From: Nocardia pseudobrasiliensis NBRC 108224
GTDB taxonomy: Bacteria; Actinomycetota; Actinomycetes; Mycobacteriales; Mycobacteriaceae
DNA: 64,000 nt
Assembly (NCBI RefSeq): GCF_001613105.1
Contig: NZ_BDBS01000050.1
Location: 1-64,000 of the forward strand
Reading direction: 5' to 3'
Shown here: positions 9,056 through 16,847 of the stretch, one piece after another
How the letters are laid out: each line of letters starts with the position of its first letter
How positions within the stretch are numbered: the stretch's first letter is position 1
The notes under the pieces: generated by a model
Told to the model about the DNA's origin: nothing
Seen by the model: the letters and a program-made list of their open reading frames with translations, nothing else
Database searches by the model: none
Made by a program: the position numbers and the translations under genes

Positions 9056-9511
9056 ATGACCAGCGATGATATCCGCATGACCGATGCCGATGAACCGACC
9101 CCGATCGACCAGCGCGAGCCCGTCCGGTCCCTGGCGCCGTTCATCGCGGCCGCGGTGGTGGCGTTGCTGTTGATCGGCGGAGTGGTTCTGCTGGGCGTGC
9201 TGCGCCCCGCTGAGAACAATGTCACAGAATCCGATCGTCTGGCCGTCGCGGTCCGCAATTTCGCCACCGCCCAAGCGGATTCGAACGCCGACCGCCGCGC
9301 GACCACCGTCTGCCCCGGCTTCGATCCGGCCAAATCCCCGCTGGGGCCCGACGCCGTCGGCAAGCAGGTCGAGATCTCCGGCATTCGCGACGCCACCGTC
9401 GACGGCTCCCGCGCCAAGGCCACGGTGACCAGCAAGATCGACGGCCGCGAACAGACCGCCACCTGGAATTTGAGCAAGTCCGGCGATCAGTGGGTGGTCT
9501 GTAACTCCTGA
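9056..9511 (+). CDS. Small single-pass membrane protein
   Basis: This 151-residue protein has a short acidic cytoplasmic N-terminus, one transmembrane segment at about residues 27-49, and an extracytoplasmic domain of about 100 residues. The domain has two Cys and the pattern of the NTF2-like/DUF4878 proteins that are common and uncharacterised in mycobacteria and Nocardia. A second ATG at 9077 is equally possible, as neither start has a strong ribosome site. The role is unknown. It lies between the fprA promoter region and the SAM riboswitch and shares no operon sign with either. Confidence 0.65.
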   Translation: MTSDDIRMTDADEPTPIDQREPVRSLAPFIAAAVVALLLIGGVVLLGVLRPAENNVTESDRLAVAVRNFATAQADSNADRRATTVCPGFDPAKSPLGPDAVGKQVEISGIRDATVDGSRAKATVTSKIDGREQTATWNLSKSGDQWVVCNS

Positions 9512-9548
9512 CGTTTGACAGCCGGGCCCCTGACCAGGCACTCTCATC

Positions 9549-9655
9549 CCAGGTCATGAGTACCAGCGCTAAGCCCCGGCTAGCTGGTCGGCAACCCTCT
9601 TTCGTGGCGGGGTGCTCCGGGTGACGACCTGGCCACGCGCCGAAACCGGCGCGGC
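9549..9655 (+). promoter_or_regulatory. SAM-IV riboswitch
   Basis: The leader carries the SAM-IV aptamer core: GTCATGAG, CCAGCGCTAAGCCCCGGCTAG and GCAACCCTC, then GGGGTGCTCCGGGTGA. P1 is closed by CCAGGTC (9549-9555) with GACCTGG (9626-9632). A second hairpin, CGCGCC (9636-9641) with GGCGCG (9648-9653), follows as in this class. SAM-IV is found in actinomycetes before sulfur-amino-acid genes, and here it precedes a rhodanese gene and metZ. Binding of S-adenosylmethionine is expected to lower expression; the mechanism is not visible, though the leader peptide lies only 28 bp downstream. Confidence 0.9.
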
Positions 9656-9683
9656 AAGTGCGGATTCGAGGAGGTTCGATCGA

Positions 9684-9725
9684 ATGTACGAGCAGATCTG
9701 CTGTCCCCGTGAGGTGCGCTCATGA
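9684..9725 (+). CDS. Cys-Cys leader peptide MYEQICCPREVRS
   Basis: A 13-codon open frame with a strong ribosome site (GAGGAGG, nine bases before ATG 9684) lies between the SAM-IV aptamer and the rhodanese gene. It encodes MYEQICCPREVRS, with two adjacent Cys codons. Its TGA overlaps the rhodanese ATG as ATGA, so ribosomes finishing here could restart on the next gene. Mycobacteria are known to use short Cys-rich peptides as cysteine-responsive attenuators before sulfur genes; this looks like the same idea combined with a SAM riboswitch. That function is inference. Confidence 0.55.
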   Translation: MYEQICCPREVRS

Positions 9726-10144
9726 GTTACGCCGGCGATATCACCCCGCAGCAGGCGTGGGACCTGTTGCGCGACAACCCCGATGCGGTCCTGATCGACG
9801 TGCGCACCGAGGCCGAATGGCGGTTCGTCGGCGTACCCGATACGAGCGATGTCGACCGGCCCACGGCCCTGATCGAATGGGTCGACAGCACCGGAACGCC
9901 GAATTCGCAGTTCGTGGATCAGTTGAAGCAGACCTTGGCCGGTCGCCCGTCCGACAGCGACGCGCCGGTGATCTTCCTGTGCCGGTCCGGTCAGCGCTCG
10001 ATCGGCGCGGCCAAGGCGGCGACCGCGGCGGGATATGAACCGTCCTACAACGTGCTCGAGGGCTTCGAGGGCCCGCTCGACGCCGACGGACATCGCGGCG
10101 GCGCGGGTTGGCGCGCCCTCGGCCTGCCCTGGCGGCAGTCGTGA
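9722..10144 (+). CDS. Rhodanese-like sulfurtransferase
   Basis: A single rhodanese domain of 140 residues. The CDC25/rhodanese pattern ends in the active loop with catalytic Cys87 (FLCRSGQRS), which would carry a persulfide. It shares ATGA with the leader peptide upstream and GTGA with metZ downstream, so all three are likely translated in a chain under the SAM-IV switch. The likely role is sulfur handling linked to homocysteine synthesis, perhaps delivering sulfide to MetZ. M. tuberculosis has the same pair (Rv0390-Rv0391, recalled). Confidence 0.88.
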   Translation: MSYAGDITPQQAWDLLRDNPDAVLIDVRTEAEWRFVGVPDTSDVDRPTALIEWVDSTGTPNSQFVDQLKQTLAGRPSDSDAPVIFLCRSGQRSIGAAKAATAAGYEPSYNVLEGFEGPLDADGHRGGAGWRALGLPWRQS

Positions 10145-11355
10145 TCACCGGCGGCGCATTCGACAAGCCACTGCCCGAGGGCGTCGGCCCGGCGACCATC
10201 GGCGTGCGCGGCGGCGTGCGGCGCTCGGGTTTCGAGGAGACCGCCGAGGCGCTGTATCTGTCCTCCGGCTTCGTCTACGAGAGCGCCGAGGCCGCCGAGG
10301 CCGCGTTCACCGGCGAGGTCGAGCACTTCATCTACTCGCGCTACGGCAATCCCACGGTCGCCATGTTCGAGGAGCGGATGCGCCTGATCGAGGGCGCCGA
10401 GGCCTGTTTCGCGACCGCGAGCGGTATGGCGGCGGTCTTCGTCGCCCTCGGCGCGTTGCTGGGCGAGGGCGATCGGCTGGTGGCCGCGCGCAGCCTGTTC
10501 GGCTCCTGCTTCGTGGTGTGCAATGAGATCCTGCCGCGCTGGGGCGTGGAGACCGTCTTCGTCGACGGCGAGGATCTCGATCAGTGGGAGCGGGCGCTGT
10601 CGCAGCCCACCAAGGCGGTGTTCTTCGAAACCCCGTCCAACCCCATGCAGACGCTGGTGGATGTGCGCCGGGTTTCCGAACTCGCACACGCCGCGGGCGC
10701 GAAGGTGGTGCTGGACAACGTTTTCGCCACGCCGCTGCTGCAGCGCAGTCTCGATCTGGGCGCGGATGTCGTGGTGTATTCGGCCACCAAGCACATCGAC
10801 GGCCAGGGCCGGGTACTCGGCGGCGCGATCCTGGGCGAGCACGACTACATCGACGGGCCGGTGAAAACGCTTATGCGCCATACCGGTCCGGCGCTGAGCC
10901 CGTTCAATGCCTGGACGCTGCTCAAGGGTCTGGAGACCATGCCGCTGCGCGTGCGCCACTCGGTGCGGTCGGCGCTCGAGGTTGCGCAATTCCTCGAACG
11001 GCATCCGTCGGTCGCGTGGGTGAAATACCCGTTCCTGCAATCACATCCGCAGTACGAGCTGGCTCGTCAGCAGATGTCGGGCGGCGGCACAGTGGTCACC
11101 TTCGAGCTCGCGGCGCTGCCGGAAGAAGCCAAGAAGCGGGCCTTCGAGGTGCTCAACCGCCTGCGCATCATCGATATCTCCAACAACCTCGGCGACGCCA
11201 AATCGCTGGTCACCCATCCGGCCACCACCACTCACCGGGCCATGGGCCCGGAGGGTCGTGCGGCCGTGGGCATTACCGACGGCGTCGTACGCGTCTCGAT
11301 CGGCCTGGAGGACGTCGAGGATCTGCTCGCCGATCTGGATCAGGCGCTCACCTGA
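10141..11355 (+). CDS. metZ: O-succinylhomoserine sulfhydrylase
   Basis: A PLP-dependent enzyme of the Cys/Met metabolism family that makes homocysteine directly from O-succinylhomoserine and sulfide. From GTG 10141 it has 404 residues. The Schiff-base lysine is K217 in VYSATKHIDGQG, and YSRYGNPT and ETPSNP are substrate and PLP contacts. The start overlaps the rhodanese stop (GTGA), which decides it over an in-frame start at 10108. The SAM-IV riboswitch upstream provides end-product control of methionine synthesis. Cystathionine gamma-synthase is the main alternative, but the rhodanese pairing favours MetZ. Confidence 0.92.
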   Translation: MITGGAFDKPLPEGVGPATIGVRGGVRRSGFEETAEALYLSSGFVYESAEAAEAAFTGEVEHFIYSRYGNPTVAMFEERMRLIEGAEACFATASGMAAVFVALGALLGEGDRLVAARSLFGSCFVVCNEILPRWGVETVFVDGEDLDQWERALSQPTKAVFFETPSNPMQTLVDVRRVSELAHAAGAKVVLDNVFATPLLQRSLDLGADVVVYSATKHIDGQGRVLGGAILGEHDYIDGPVKTLMRHTGPALSPFNAWTLLKGLETMPLRVRHSVRSALEVAQFLERHPSVAWVKYPFLQSHPQYELARQQMSGGGTVVTFELAALPEEAKKRAFEVLNRLRIIDISNNLGDAKSLVTHPATTTHRAMGPEGRAAVGITDGVVRVSIGLEDVEDLLADLDQALT

Positions 11356-11414
11356 GCCGATGAATTTCGGCGCGCGGGGCCGTCTCTTCTGTGACTCGAC
11401 AGAAGGGACTTCCC

Positions 11415-11945
11415 GTGCAGATCCTCGCTCGCCTGTGTATGACCGCCGATGGCTATGTGACCACCCCGGACGGCTGGCCGCCGCAGGTCATCGATCCGGT
11501 ACACGGTCCGGGCAGCCACGGCATCGCGGAATTCCTGCGTACCTGTGAGGCGGCCCTGATGGGCCGCACCACCTTCGAACCCGCGCTCACCGCCGACCGC
11601 TGGCCGTGGCCGGATCTGCGGGTCTTCGTCCTCGGCTCGCATCGGCCCGAGGGCACGCCCGACGAGGTGACCTTCGACGACGATCCGGTCCGGCTGCTCG
11701 AGAAGATCCGCGCGGCCAACCGCGGCGGCGATGTCCATCTGATCGGCGGTCCGGGCACGATCGAGACCTATCGCGCCCTCGGCGTACTCGACAAACTCGA
11801 ACTCGTGGTGCTGCCGTTCCTGGTGGGAAGCGGTATGCGCCTGACGGATTCGTTCGATCCCGACACCGATCTGGAGTTCGAGAGCTCGCGTCCGCTGCCG
11901 GGCGGTTCGGTGGAGATCGTCTATCGGGTACTTCCGAAGCATTGA
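11415..11945 (+). CDS. Dihydrofolate reductase/RibD C-terminal family protein
   Basis: A 176-residue reductase-fold protein that starts VQILARLCMTADGYV, typical of the RibD C-terminal family. LMGRTTFE and HLIGGPGTIETYRALGVLDKLEL match the NADPH-binding and dimer segments of the family. GTG 11415 is favoured because GAAGGGA stands about six bases upstream; GTG 11391 would add eight residues. Members are usually annotated dihydrofolate reductases, but most have unknown substrates. Its stop overlaps the first MarR-type operator. Confidence 0.8.
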   Translation: MQILARLCMTADGYVTTPDGWPPQVIDPVHGPGSHGIAEFLRTCEAALMGRTTFEPALTADRWPWPDLRVFVLGSHRPEGTPDEVTFDDDPVRLLEKIRAANRGGDVHLIGGPGTIETYRALGVLDKLELVVLPFLVGSGMRLTDSFDPDTDLEFESSRPLPGGSVEIVYRVLPKH

Positions 11946-11978
11946 CAGCATTCTGTCAAATATGACAGCATGCTGTCA
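11943..11978. promoter_or_regulatory. Double palindromic operator of the MarR/DJ-1 operon
   Basis: Two 16-bp palindromes stand 20 bp apart centre to centre: TGACAGCATTCTGTCA (11943-11958, one mismatched pair) and TGACAGCATGCTGTCA (11963-11978, perfect). The second ends on the A of the DJ-1/PfpI ATG. The two-turn spacing suggests cooperative binding on one DNA face. The obvious ligand is the MarR protein encoded second in the operon, implying autorepression. Confidence 0.75.
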
Positions 11979-12616
11979 TGATGAAAACGGTGCACATGGC
12001 GGTTTACGACACCTTCGCCGATTGGGAGGTCGGTCATGCGACCGCGCATATCAACCGGTCGATGTGGCAGCGTGAGCCGGGGACGTGGCAGGTGCGCACG
12101 GTCGGTGCGGGCCGCGAGGCTGTCACATCGGCGGGCGGAATGCGGGTGCTGCCGGATATCGCGGTCGACGAGTTGTCCCCCGCCGACAGCGCGATGCTGA
12201 TTCTGCCGGGCGCGGACACCTGGGTGGGGCCGGAGTTGGCCGTCTTCGCCGCCAAGGCGCGTGAATTCCACGAGGCGGGTGTGCCGGTCGCGGCCATCTG
12301 CGGGGCGACCTTCGGGCTGGCGGCTGCGGGCCTGCTCGACGATCGTCAGCACACCAGCAATGACCCGGGATACCTTGGGATGAGCGGATATTCGGGCGGA
12401 GCGCACTACCTGGCCCGGCCCGCGGTGACCGACGGCGATCTCATCACCGCGACCGGGACCAAACCGGTCGAATTCGCTCGCGCCGTCTTCGCGCGCCTGG
12501 ATCTGTACGAGCCGCATATCCTCGAGGCCTGGTATCGGCTCTACGGCGACAATGATCCCCAGGGGTTCTACGCCCTCGCCGAATACGAGCAGAGCCGGGC
12601 GGGGGTCGGCGCGTAA
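11978..12616 (+). CDS. DJ-1/PfpI family glutamine amidotransferase-like protein
   Basis: This 212-residue protein has the class I amidotransferase-like fold. The nucleophile-elbow Cys is C108 in AAICGATFG, followed by HTSND. Family members act as glyoxalases, chaperones or stress hydrolases, so the reaction is not assigned. The ATG overlaps the operator and no ribosome site can fit before it, so the mRNA is probably leaderless; ATG 11981 is an alternative. It shares one base (TAATG) with the MarR gene, so both are one operon induced when MarR is released. Confidence 0.85.
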   Translation: MMKTVHMAVYDTFADWEVGHATAHINRSMWQREPGTWQVRTVGAGREAVTSAGGMRVLPDIAVDELSPADSAMLILPGADTWVGPELAVFAAKAREFHEAGVPVAAICGATFGLAAAGLLDDRQHTSNDPGYLGMSGYSGGAHYLARPAVTDGDLITATGTKPVEFARAVFARLDLYEPHILEAWYRLYGDNDPQGFYALAEYEQSRAGVGA

Positions 12617-13062
12617 TGCCGCGGTCGGAGCAGGAGCTGTTCAGTACGGCCGCGATCACCTCGTTCAAGCTCAACGGCCAATTCCTCACCATCGCAGAGG
12701 AATTGGCCCGCCCGGCCGGAATCACCGCGGCCTGGTGGCAGGTGCTCGGCGCGGTACTGCCCGAACCGCTGCCGGTCGCGGGGATCGCCCGCGCCATGGG
12801 GATCACCCGTCAGAGCGTGCAGCGCATCGCGGATCTGCTGGTGGACAAGGGTTTGGCCGAATATCGGCCCAACCCGGCCCATCGCCGCGCCAAACTCATC
12901 GCCGCCACCGAGGCGGGCCGGGCGGCCGTGGCCCGGATCTCGCCGCGGCACGCCGTGCTCGCGAAACGTCTTGCGGCCGAACTGGGTTCGGCCGAACTGG
13001 CGAAGATCGTCGACGCCCTGACCACCCTGTCCGCGGCCGTGGAGCGGTTGGAAGCCGAATAG
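12616..13062 (+). CDS. MarR family transcriptional regulator
   Basis: A 148-residue winged-helix regulator. The recognition segment (GIARAMGITRQSVQRIADLL) and the wing with HRRAKLIAATEAG are typical. It is encoded directly after the DJ-1/PfpI gene with a one-base overlap, and the two palindromes before that gene are its likely binding sites. The inducing signal is unknown; the pairing with a DJ-1-type protein suggests reactive electrophiles or oxidants. The gene converges on the HAD phosphatase gene one base downstream. Confidence 0.88.
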   Translation: MPRSEQELFSTAAITSFKLNGQFLTIAEELARPAGITAAWWQVLGAVLPEPLPVAGIARAMGITRQSVQRIADLLVDKGLAEYRPNPAHRRAKLIAATEAGRAAVARISPRHAVLAKRLAAELGSAELAKIVDALTTLSAAVERLEAE

Positions 13063-13063
13063 C

Positions 13064-13864
13064 TCAGGCGTCGAACGGATTCGAGGTGCGGCCCACCAGA
13101 TCGGCCACCGAGTCGATCACCGTTGTCGGCCGGTACGGATACTTCTCCACCGAGGCGCGCGAGGAGATCCCCGAGGTCACCAGGATGGTCCGCATACCGG
13201 CCTCGAGTCCGGAGATCACATCGGTGTCCATCCGGTCGCCGATCATTACCGTCGACTGGGAATGCGCGCCGATTCGCCGCAGCGCCGAACGCATCATCAG
13301 CGGATTCGGCTTACCGACGTAATAGGGATCCTTACCGGTGGCCCGGGTGATCAGCGCGGCCACCGAACCCGTCGCGGGCAGCAGACCCTCGCGTGAGGGG
13401 CCGGTCGGGTCCGGATTGGTCGCGATGAAGTTCGCGCCGCGATCGACCAGGCGGATCGCGGTGGTTATCGCCTCGAACGAATAGGTGCGCGTCTCACCGA
13501 GGACCACATAGTCCGGATCGCTGTCGGTCAGTACGTAGCCGATCTCGTGCAACGCCGTGGTGAGCCCGGATTCGCCGACCACATACGCGGTGCCGCCCGG
13601 CTTCTGATCGTTGAGGAAGGTCGCGGTCGCCAGCGCCGAGGTCCAGATCGACTCGGGCGGGATGTCCAGGCCGGTGTGGCGCAGCCGGGCCTGCAGATCG
13701 CGCGGGGTGCGGATGGAGTTGTTGGTGAGGACCAGAAACGGGATGTCGTTGGACTGGAGTTCGGCCAGGAACTTGTCGGCGCCCGGCACCAGATGATCCT
13801 CGTGGACCAGCACCCCATCCATATCGGTCAGGTAGGACAGAATGGGCTCTCCGCTTGCAGTCAC
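13064..13864 (-). CDS. HAD-IIA family phosphatase (NagD-like)
   Basis: A haloacid dehalogenase-fold phosphatase of 266 residues. Motif I is DMDGVL with nucleophile D14 and acid/base D16, motif II is VLTNNS, and motif IV is MIGDRMDTDVISG. The central cap marks subfamily IIA, whose members hydrolyse phosphoglycolate, p-nitrophenyl phosphate or nucleotides. The biological substrate is unknown. The GTG start has no clear ribosome site. It is transcribed away from fgd across a 199-bp region that probably holds both promoters. Confidence 0.87.
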   Translation of the reverse strand: MTASGEPILSYLTDMDGVLVHEDHLVPGADKFLAELQSNDIPFLVLTNNSIRTPRDLQARLRHTGLDIPPESIWTSALATATFLNDQKPGGTAYVVGESGLTTALHEIGYVLTDSDPDYVVLGETRTYSFEAITTAIRLVDRGANFIATNPDPTGPSREGLLPATGSVAALITRATGKDPYYVGKPNPLMMRSALRRIGAHSQSTVMIGDRMDTDVISGLEAGMRTILVTSGISSRASVEKYPYRPTTVIDSVADLVGRTSNPFDA

Positions 13865-14063
13865 ACAGCCAATTGTGGGCTATCGGCGTCGTCGAGGTGG
13901 ACGACTCGGCCATATGCGACGATTCACACATCGGCCTATGGTCGAAGGCGGCCGAGCGCGTCCCGTACGTCGGGTCGGTGAAATAGTTGGTCGCCGCCCG
14001 GCGCTGCACTCGGTCGAACGGGAAACACGATCCCATCAGTGACAGCGAACAGGAGTGGCGCAA

Positions 14064-15071
14064 GTGAGTGAACTCAGGCTCGGGTACAAGGCGTCGGCGG
14101 AACAGTTCGGACCGCGTGAGCTCGTCGAGCTCGCGGTGCTCGCCGAGGAACACGGGCTCGACAGCGCCTCGGTGAGCGACCACTTCCAGCCCTGGCGGCA
14201 CAAGGGTGGCCACGCGCCGTTCTCGCTGGCCTGGATGACCGCGGTGGGCGAGCGCACCCAGCGCATCCAGCTGGGCACCTCGGTGTTGACCCCGACCTTC
14301 CGCTACAACCCGGCCGTGATCGCCCAGGTTTTCGCGACCATGGGCCTGCTCTACCCGGGCCGGATCATGCTTGGCGTGGGCACCGGTGAGGCGCTGAACG
14401 AGATCGCGACCGGCTACAAGGGCGAATGGCCCGAGTTCAAGGAGCGATTCGCGCGGCTGCGCGAGGCCGTCGACCTCATGCGCGCGCTGTGGACCGGTGA
14501 CCGCACCGATTTCGACGGGCAGTACTACCACACCGTCGGCGCGTCGATCTACGACGTGCCCAAGGGCGGCATCCCGATCTACGTCGCCGCGGGCGGGCCG
14601 CTGGTGGCCCGGTACGCCGGTCGCGCCGGTGACGGTTTCATCTGCACCTCGGGTAAGGGGATGGATCTCTACACCGAGAAGCTGATGCCCGCGGTGAAGG
14701 AGGGCGCGGACAAGGCCGGGCGCTCGGTCGAGGACATCGATCGGATGATCGAGATCAAGATCTCCTATGACACCGAACCCGAACTGGCGCTGGAGAACAC
14801 GCGCTTCTGGGCGCCGCTGTCGCTGACCCCGGAGCAGAAGCACTCGATTACCGATCCGATCGAGATGGAGGCCGCCGCCGACGCGCTGCCGATCGAGCAG
14901 ATCGCCAAGCGCTGGATCGTCGCCAGCGATCCGGACGAGGCCGTCGCCCAGATCAAGCCGTATGTGGACGCGGGCCTCAACCATCTGGTCTTCCACGCCC
15001 CGGGCCACGACCAGCGCCGGTTCCTGGATCTGTTCCAGCGCGATCTCGCGCCGCGGTTGCGGGCGCTGTAA
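14064..15071 (+). CDS. fgd: F420-dependent glucose-6-phosphate dehydrogenase
   Basis: The enzyme oxidises glucose 6-phosphate to 6-phosphogluconolactone and reduces coenzyme F420, supplying F420H2 to the many F420 oxidoreductases. The 335 residues align along nearly their whole length with M. tuberculosis Fgd1 as I recall it, including VSDHFQPWRHKGGHAPFS, GTSVLTPTFRYNP and the C-terminal LVFHAPGHDQRRFL. GTG 14064 is chosen: AGGAG stands eight bases upstream and the residues then match the known N-terminus (SELRLGYK); the upstream GTG 14055 does not. A strong hairpin ends the gene. Confidence 0.96.
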   Translation: MSELRLGYKASAEQFGPRELVELAVLAEEHGLDSASVSDHFQPWRHKGGHAPFSLAWMTAVGERTQRIQLGTSVLTPTFRYNPAVIAQVFATMGLLYPGRIMLGVGTGEALNEIATGYKGEWPEFKERFARLREAVDLMRALWTGDRTDFDGQYYHTVGASIYDVPKGGIPIYVAAGGPLVARYAGRAGDGFICTSGKGMDLYTEKLMPAVKEGADKAGRSVEDIDRMIEIKISYDTEPELALENTRFWAPLSLTPEQKHSITDPIEMEAAADALPIEQIAKRWIVASDPDEAVAQIKPYVDAGLNHLVFHAPGHDQRRFLDLFQRDLAPRLRAL

Positions 15072-15076
15072 TGCGA

Positions 15077-15110
15077 TCGGGCCGCCGCTCACAGGTGAGC
15101 GGCGGCCCGA
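15077..15110. terminator. Bidirectional hairpin terminator after fgd
   Basis: TCGGGCCGCCGCTCAC (15077-15092) pairs perfectly with 15095-15110 around a two-base AG loop, a 16-bp GC-rich stem. It lies six bases after the fgd stop and between convergent genes. There is no U tract, as is common in actinobacteria. Confidence 0.8.
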
Positions 15111-15128
15111 ATCTCGTTGTGCGGCAGG

Positions 15129-15254
15129 TCAGAACATATTGCCGCCACCCTGCATGGTCTCGACGACGCCGAGGACGAACATCAGCGGGCCGTAGAGTGC
15201 CGAGGCCAGCGGGTCGCCGTTGCGGTGGCCGTCCAGAATCCAGTTGTAACCCAT
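15129..15254 (-). CDS. 41-residue small protein of unknown function
   Basis: A short frame with a near-ideal ribosome site (GGAGGAAAT, then CCC, then ATG 15254). The product begins MGYNWILDGHRNGDPLASAL and ends in a hydrophobic stretch (GPLMFVLGVVETM) with a GGGN tail. It could be a small membrane-associated peptide. I do not recognise it. It stands alone between the fgd terminator and the broken gene next to the lipase. The ribosome site and sensible codon use are the grounds for calling it. Confidence 0.55.
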   Translation of the reverse strand: MGYNWILDGHRNGDPLASALYGPLMFVLGVVETMQGGGNMF

Positions 15255-15290
15255 GGGATTTCCTCCGAATCTCGGTTGTCCGGTCGTCTA

Positions 15291-15504
15291 CTACTTCGCG
15301 GGCAGTTCGCAGGTCTTCTTGGCGCCCTTGGTCTTACAGGTGTCCTTGCCGCCCGCACCGCGCCCTCGCCGTTCACCACGGCCGGCCTGCCGTTGATATC
15401 GGTGACGGTGATCCGATCGGCCAGCGGTCCGCCGCGAATCTCGGCCTGCCCGTTGACGGTTGTGACCTTGATGGCGTCCTTGCCCTTCGGCTCGGAGCCC
15501 TTCG
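15291..15504 (-). pseudogene. Frameshifted, start-less remnant of a small Lys-rich protein gene
   Basis: One minus-strand frame reads plausibly from just after the lipase stop (GSEPKGKDAIKVTTVNGQAE, then a stretch ending VVNGEGA). Near 15350 the coding frame changes and continues as GGKDTCKTKGAKKTCELPAK before a TAG at 15291. No start codon is present in the first frame, and neither frame alone explains the whole. This suggests a gene that lost its 5' end and gained a frameshift, or a sequencing error combined with an unusual start. The family is not recognised; two Cys near the end resemble exported proteins. Confidence 0.45.
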
Positions 15505-16758
15505 TTATTGATCGGACATCGAGTGCATATCGCGCGTGGAACAGCCGGTCGGCGCGGGCGCGTCGGTATCCAGGCGCTGGGCCAGCCAGTCGACGGCCGC
15601 CGGACGCGCGGTATCGCCGATGGTGGTGTGGTCGGCCGTGAGATCGCGGACATAGGTCACCGATGTGCCACCGACGCAGTATTTTTCGGCCAGCGCGTCG
15701 GTCGAGGCGACGGTGATGATCTCGTCGTTGACGTCCTGATAGAGGAAGATCGGCGCGGTGGGGGCGTTGGCGCCCAGGGCGATTCGATCGAGGACCGCCG
15801 AAACCTGCGGCAGGGCCAGGAATTGGGTCAGCGGCAGATCCAGATAGCGTTGCCAATCGGTGAACATGAAGCGGAAGTTGTTGGCGATCACGCATTCCGA
15901 GCGCGCCGCGTTCAGCGCGGCCTGACCGTCGGGTGACATATGCGCGCGCACCGCGTCACCGAAATCGGGATAGGCCGCGGCCAGCGAGGCGAACAGCGCG
16001 CCACCCAGCCCGGCGGAGATGCCGCCGTTGCTTTTCAGAATCGAATCGCGGGGCGCGGGCACCGGCGTGCCGATCGAGGCCCCGACCAGATTCAGCTCCG
16101 GCGCGTAGCGCGGCTGGGTCTGGGCCGCCCAGGCCGTCGCCAGGCCGCCGCCGGAATTGCCGTACAGGCCCACCCGGGTTCGCTCGCTCAGGCCCAGCGG
16201 CTGGAAGTGTTCGGCGGCGCGAATGCCGTCCAGAATCGCGTATCCGGGTTCGTCCGCGACGGCGAAATGCCCTCGGGGACCGTCGAAATCGGCGATCGAG
16301 ACCGCCCAGCCCCGCTGGAGCAGCGCCGCGATATCGGGGCGTTGCATCGTCGCCGCGTTCGTCGGCAGATCGGGCAGTCGCAGTTGATACGAGGTCGCGC
16401 AGGCGGGCGCGGAGCTGTTCTCGTAGGCCTGGAACGCGGCCAGCGGGCGATCGTCGCGGGCGTCGTCGGGCAGCAGCACCGTGGTCGCGGTCACCTCCGG
16501 CCCGCCGTCGAGATCGGTGCTGCGATACAGCAGTTGCCAGGCGGTGGCCGGGATCGAGACGCCCAGCTGAACCGGCCGCGACCGCAGCACCGTGCCGGGC
16601 GCGCTGGTCGCGAAATCGGCGGGTGGCGCGTAGAACGGATCGGACTGCGGCGGCGCGGGCAGCAGGTCGGCATGGGCGGGGGCGCTCAGGCCGAGGCCGG
16701 TCAGGGCCGCGACGATCACACCGGCAACGGCTCCGGCCCGGCGTGCGACTGTGGACAA
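15505..16758 (-). CDS. Secreted lipase (LIP family)
   Basis: A 417-residue alpha/beta hydrolase of the secretory lipase family first known from Candida. The signal peptide ends near AHADLLP. The nucleophile Ser lies in GNSGGG, VNDEII offers an acidic residue, and TADHTT a His near the end. Paired Cys support export. Lipids or esters outside the cell are the likely substrates. It resembles the second lipase in this window at 51120-52508, and the two could be paralogues. Downstream is the broken gene, which may mark a local rearrangement. Confidence 0.85.
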   Translation of the reverse strand: MSTVARRAGAVAGVIVAALTGLGLSAPAHADLLPAPPQSDPFYAPPADFATSAPGTVLRSRPVQLGVSIPATAWQLLYRSTDLDGGPEVTATTVLLPDDARDDRPLAAFQAYENSSAPACATSYQLRLPDLPTNAATMQRPDIAALLQRGWAVSIADFDGPRGHFAVADEPGYAILDGIRAAEHFQPLGLSERTRVGLYGNSGGGLATAWAAQTQPRYAPELNLVGASIGTPVPAPRDSILKSNGGISAGLGGALFASLAAAYPDFGDAVRAHMSPDGQAALNAARSECVIANNFRFMFTDWQRYLDLPLTQFLALPQVSAVLDRIALGANAPTAPIFLYQDVNDEIITVASTDALAEKYCVGGTSVTYVRDLTADHTTIGDTARPAAVDWLAQRLDTDAPAPTGCSTRDMHSMSDQ

Positions 16759-16847
16759 TGCGGTCTCCCGTCCGGCAAATCAATTCCGGACAGAAATACT
16801 AATCGACGCGACCGTCGACCTAGCTGATGTGTTGCCGACGCAACAAT

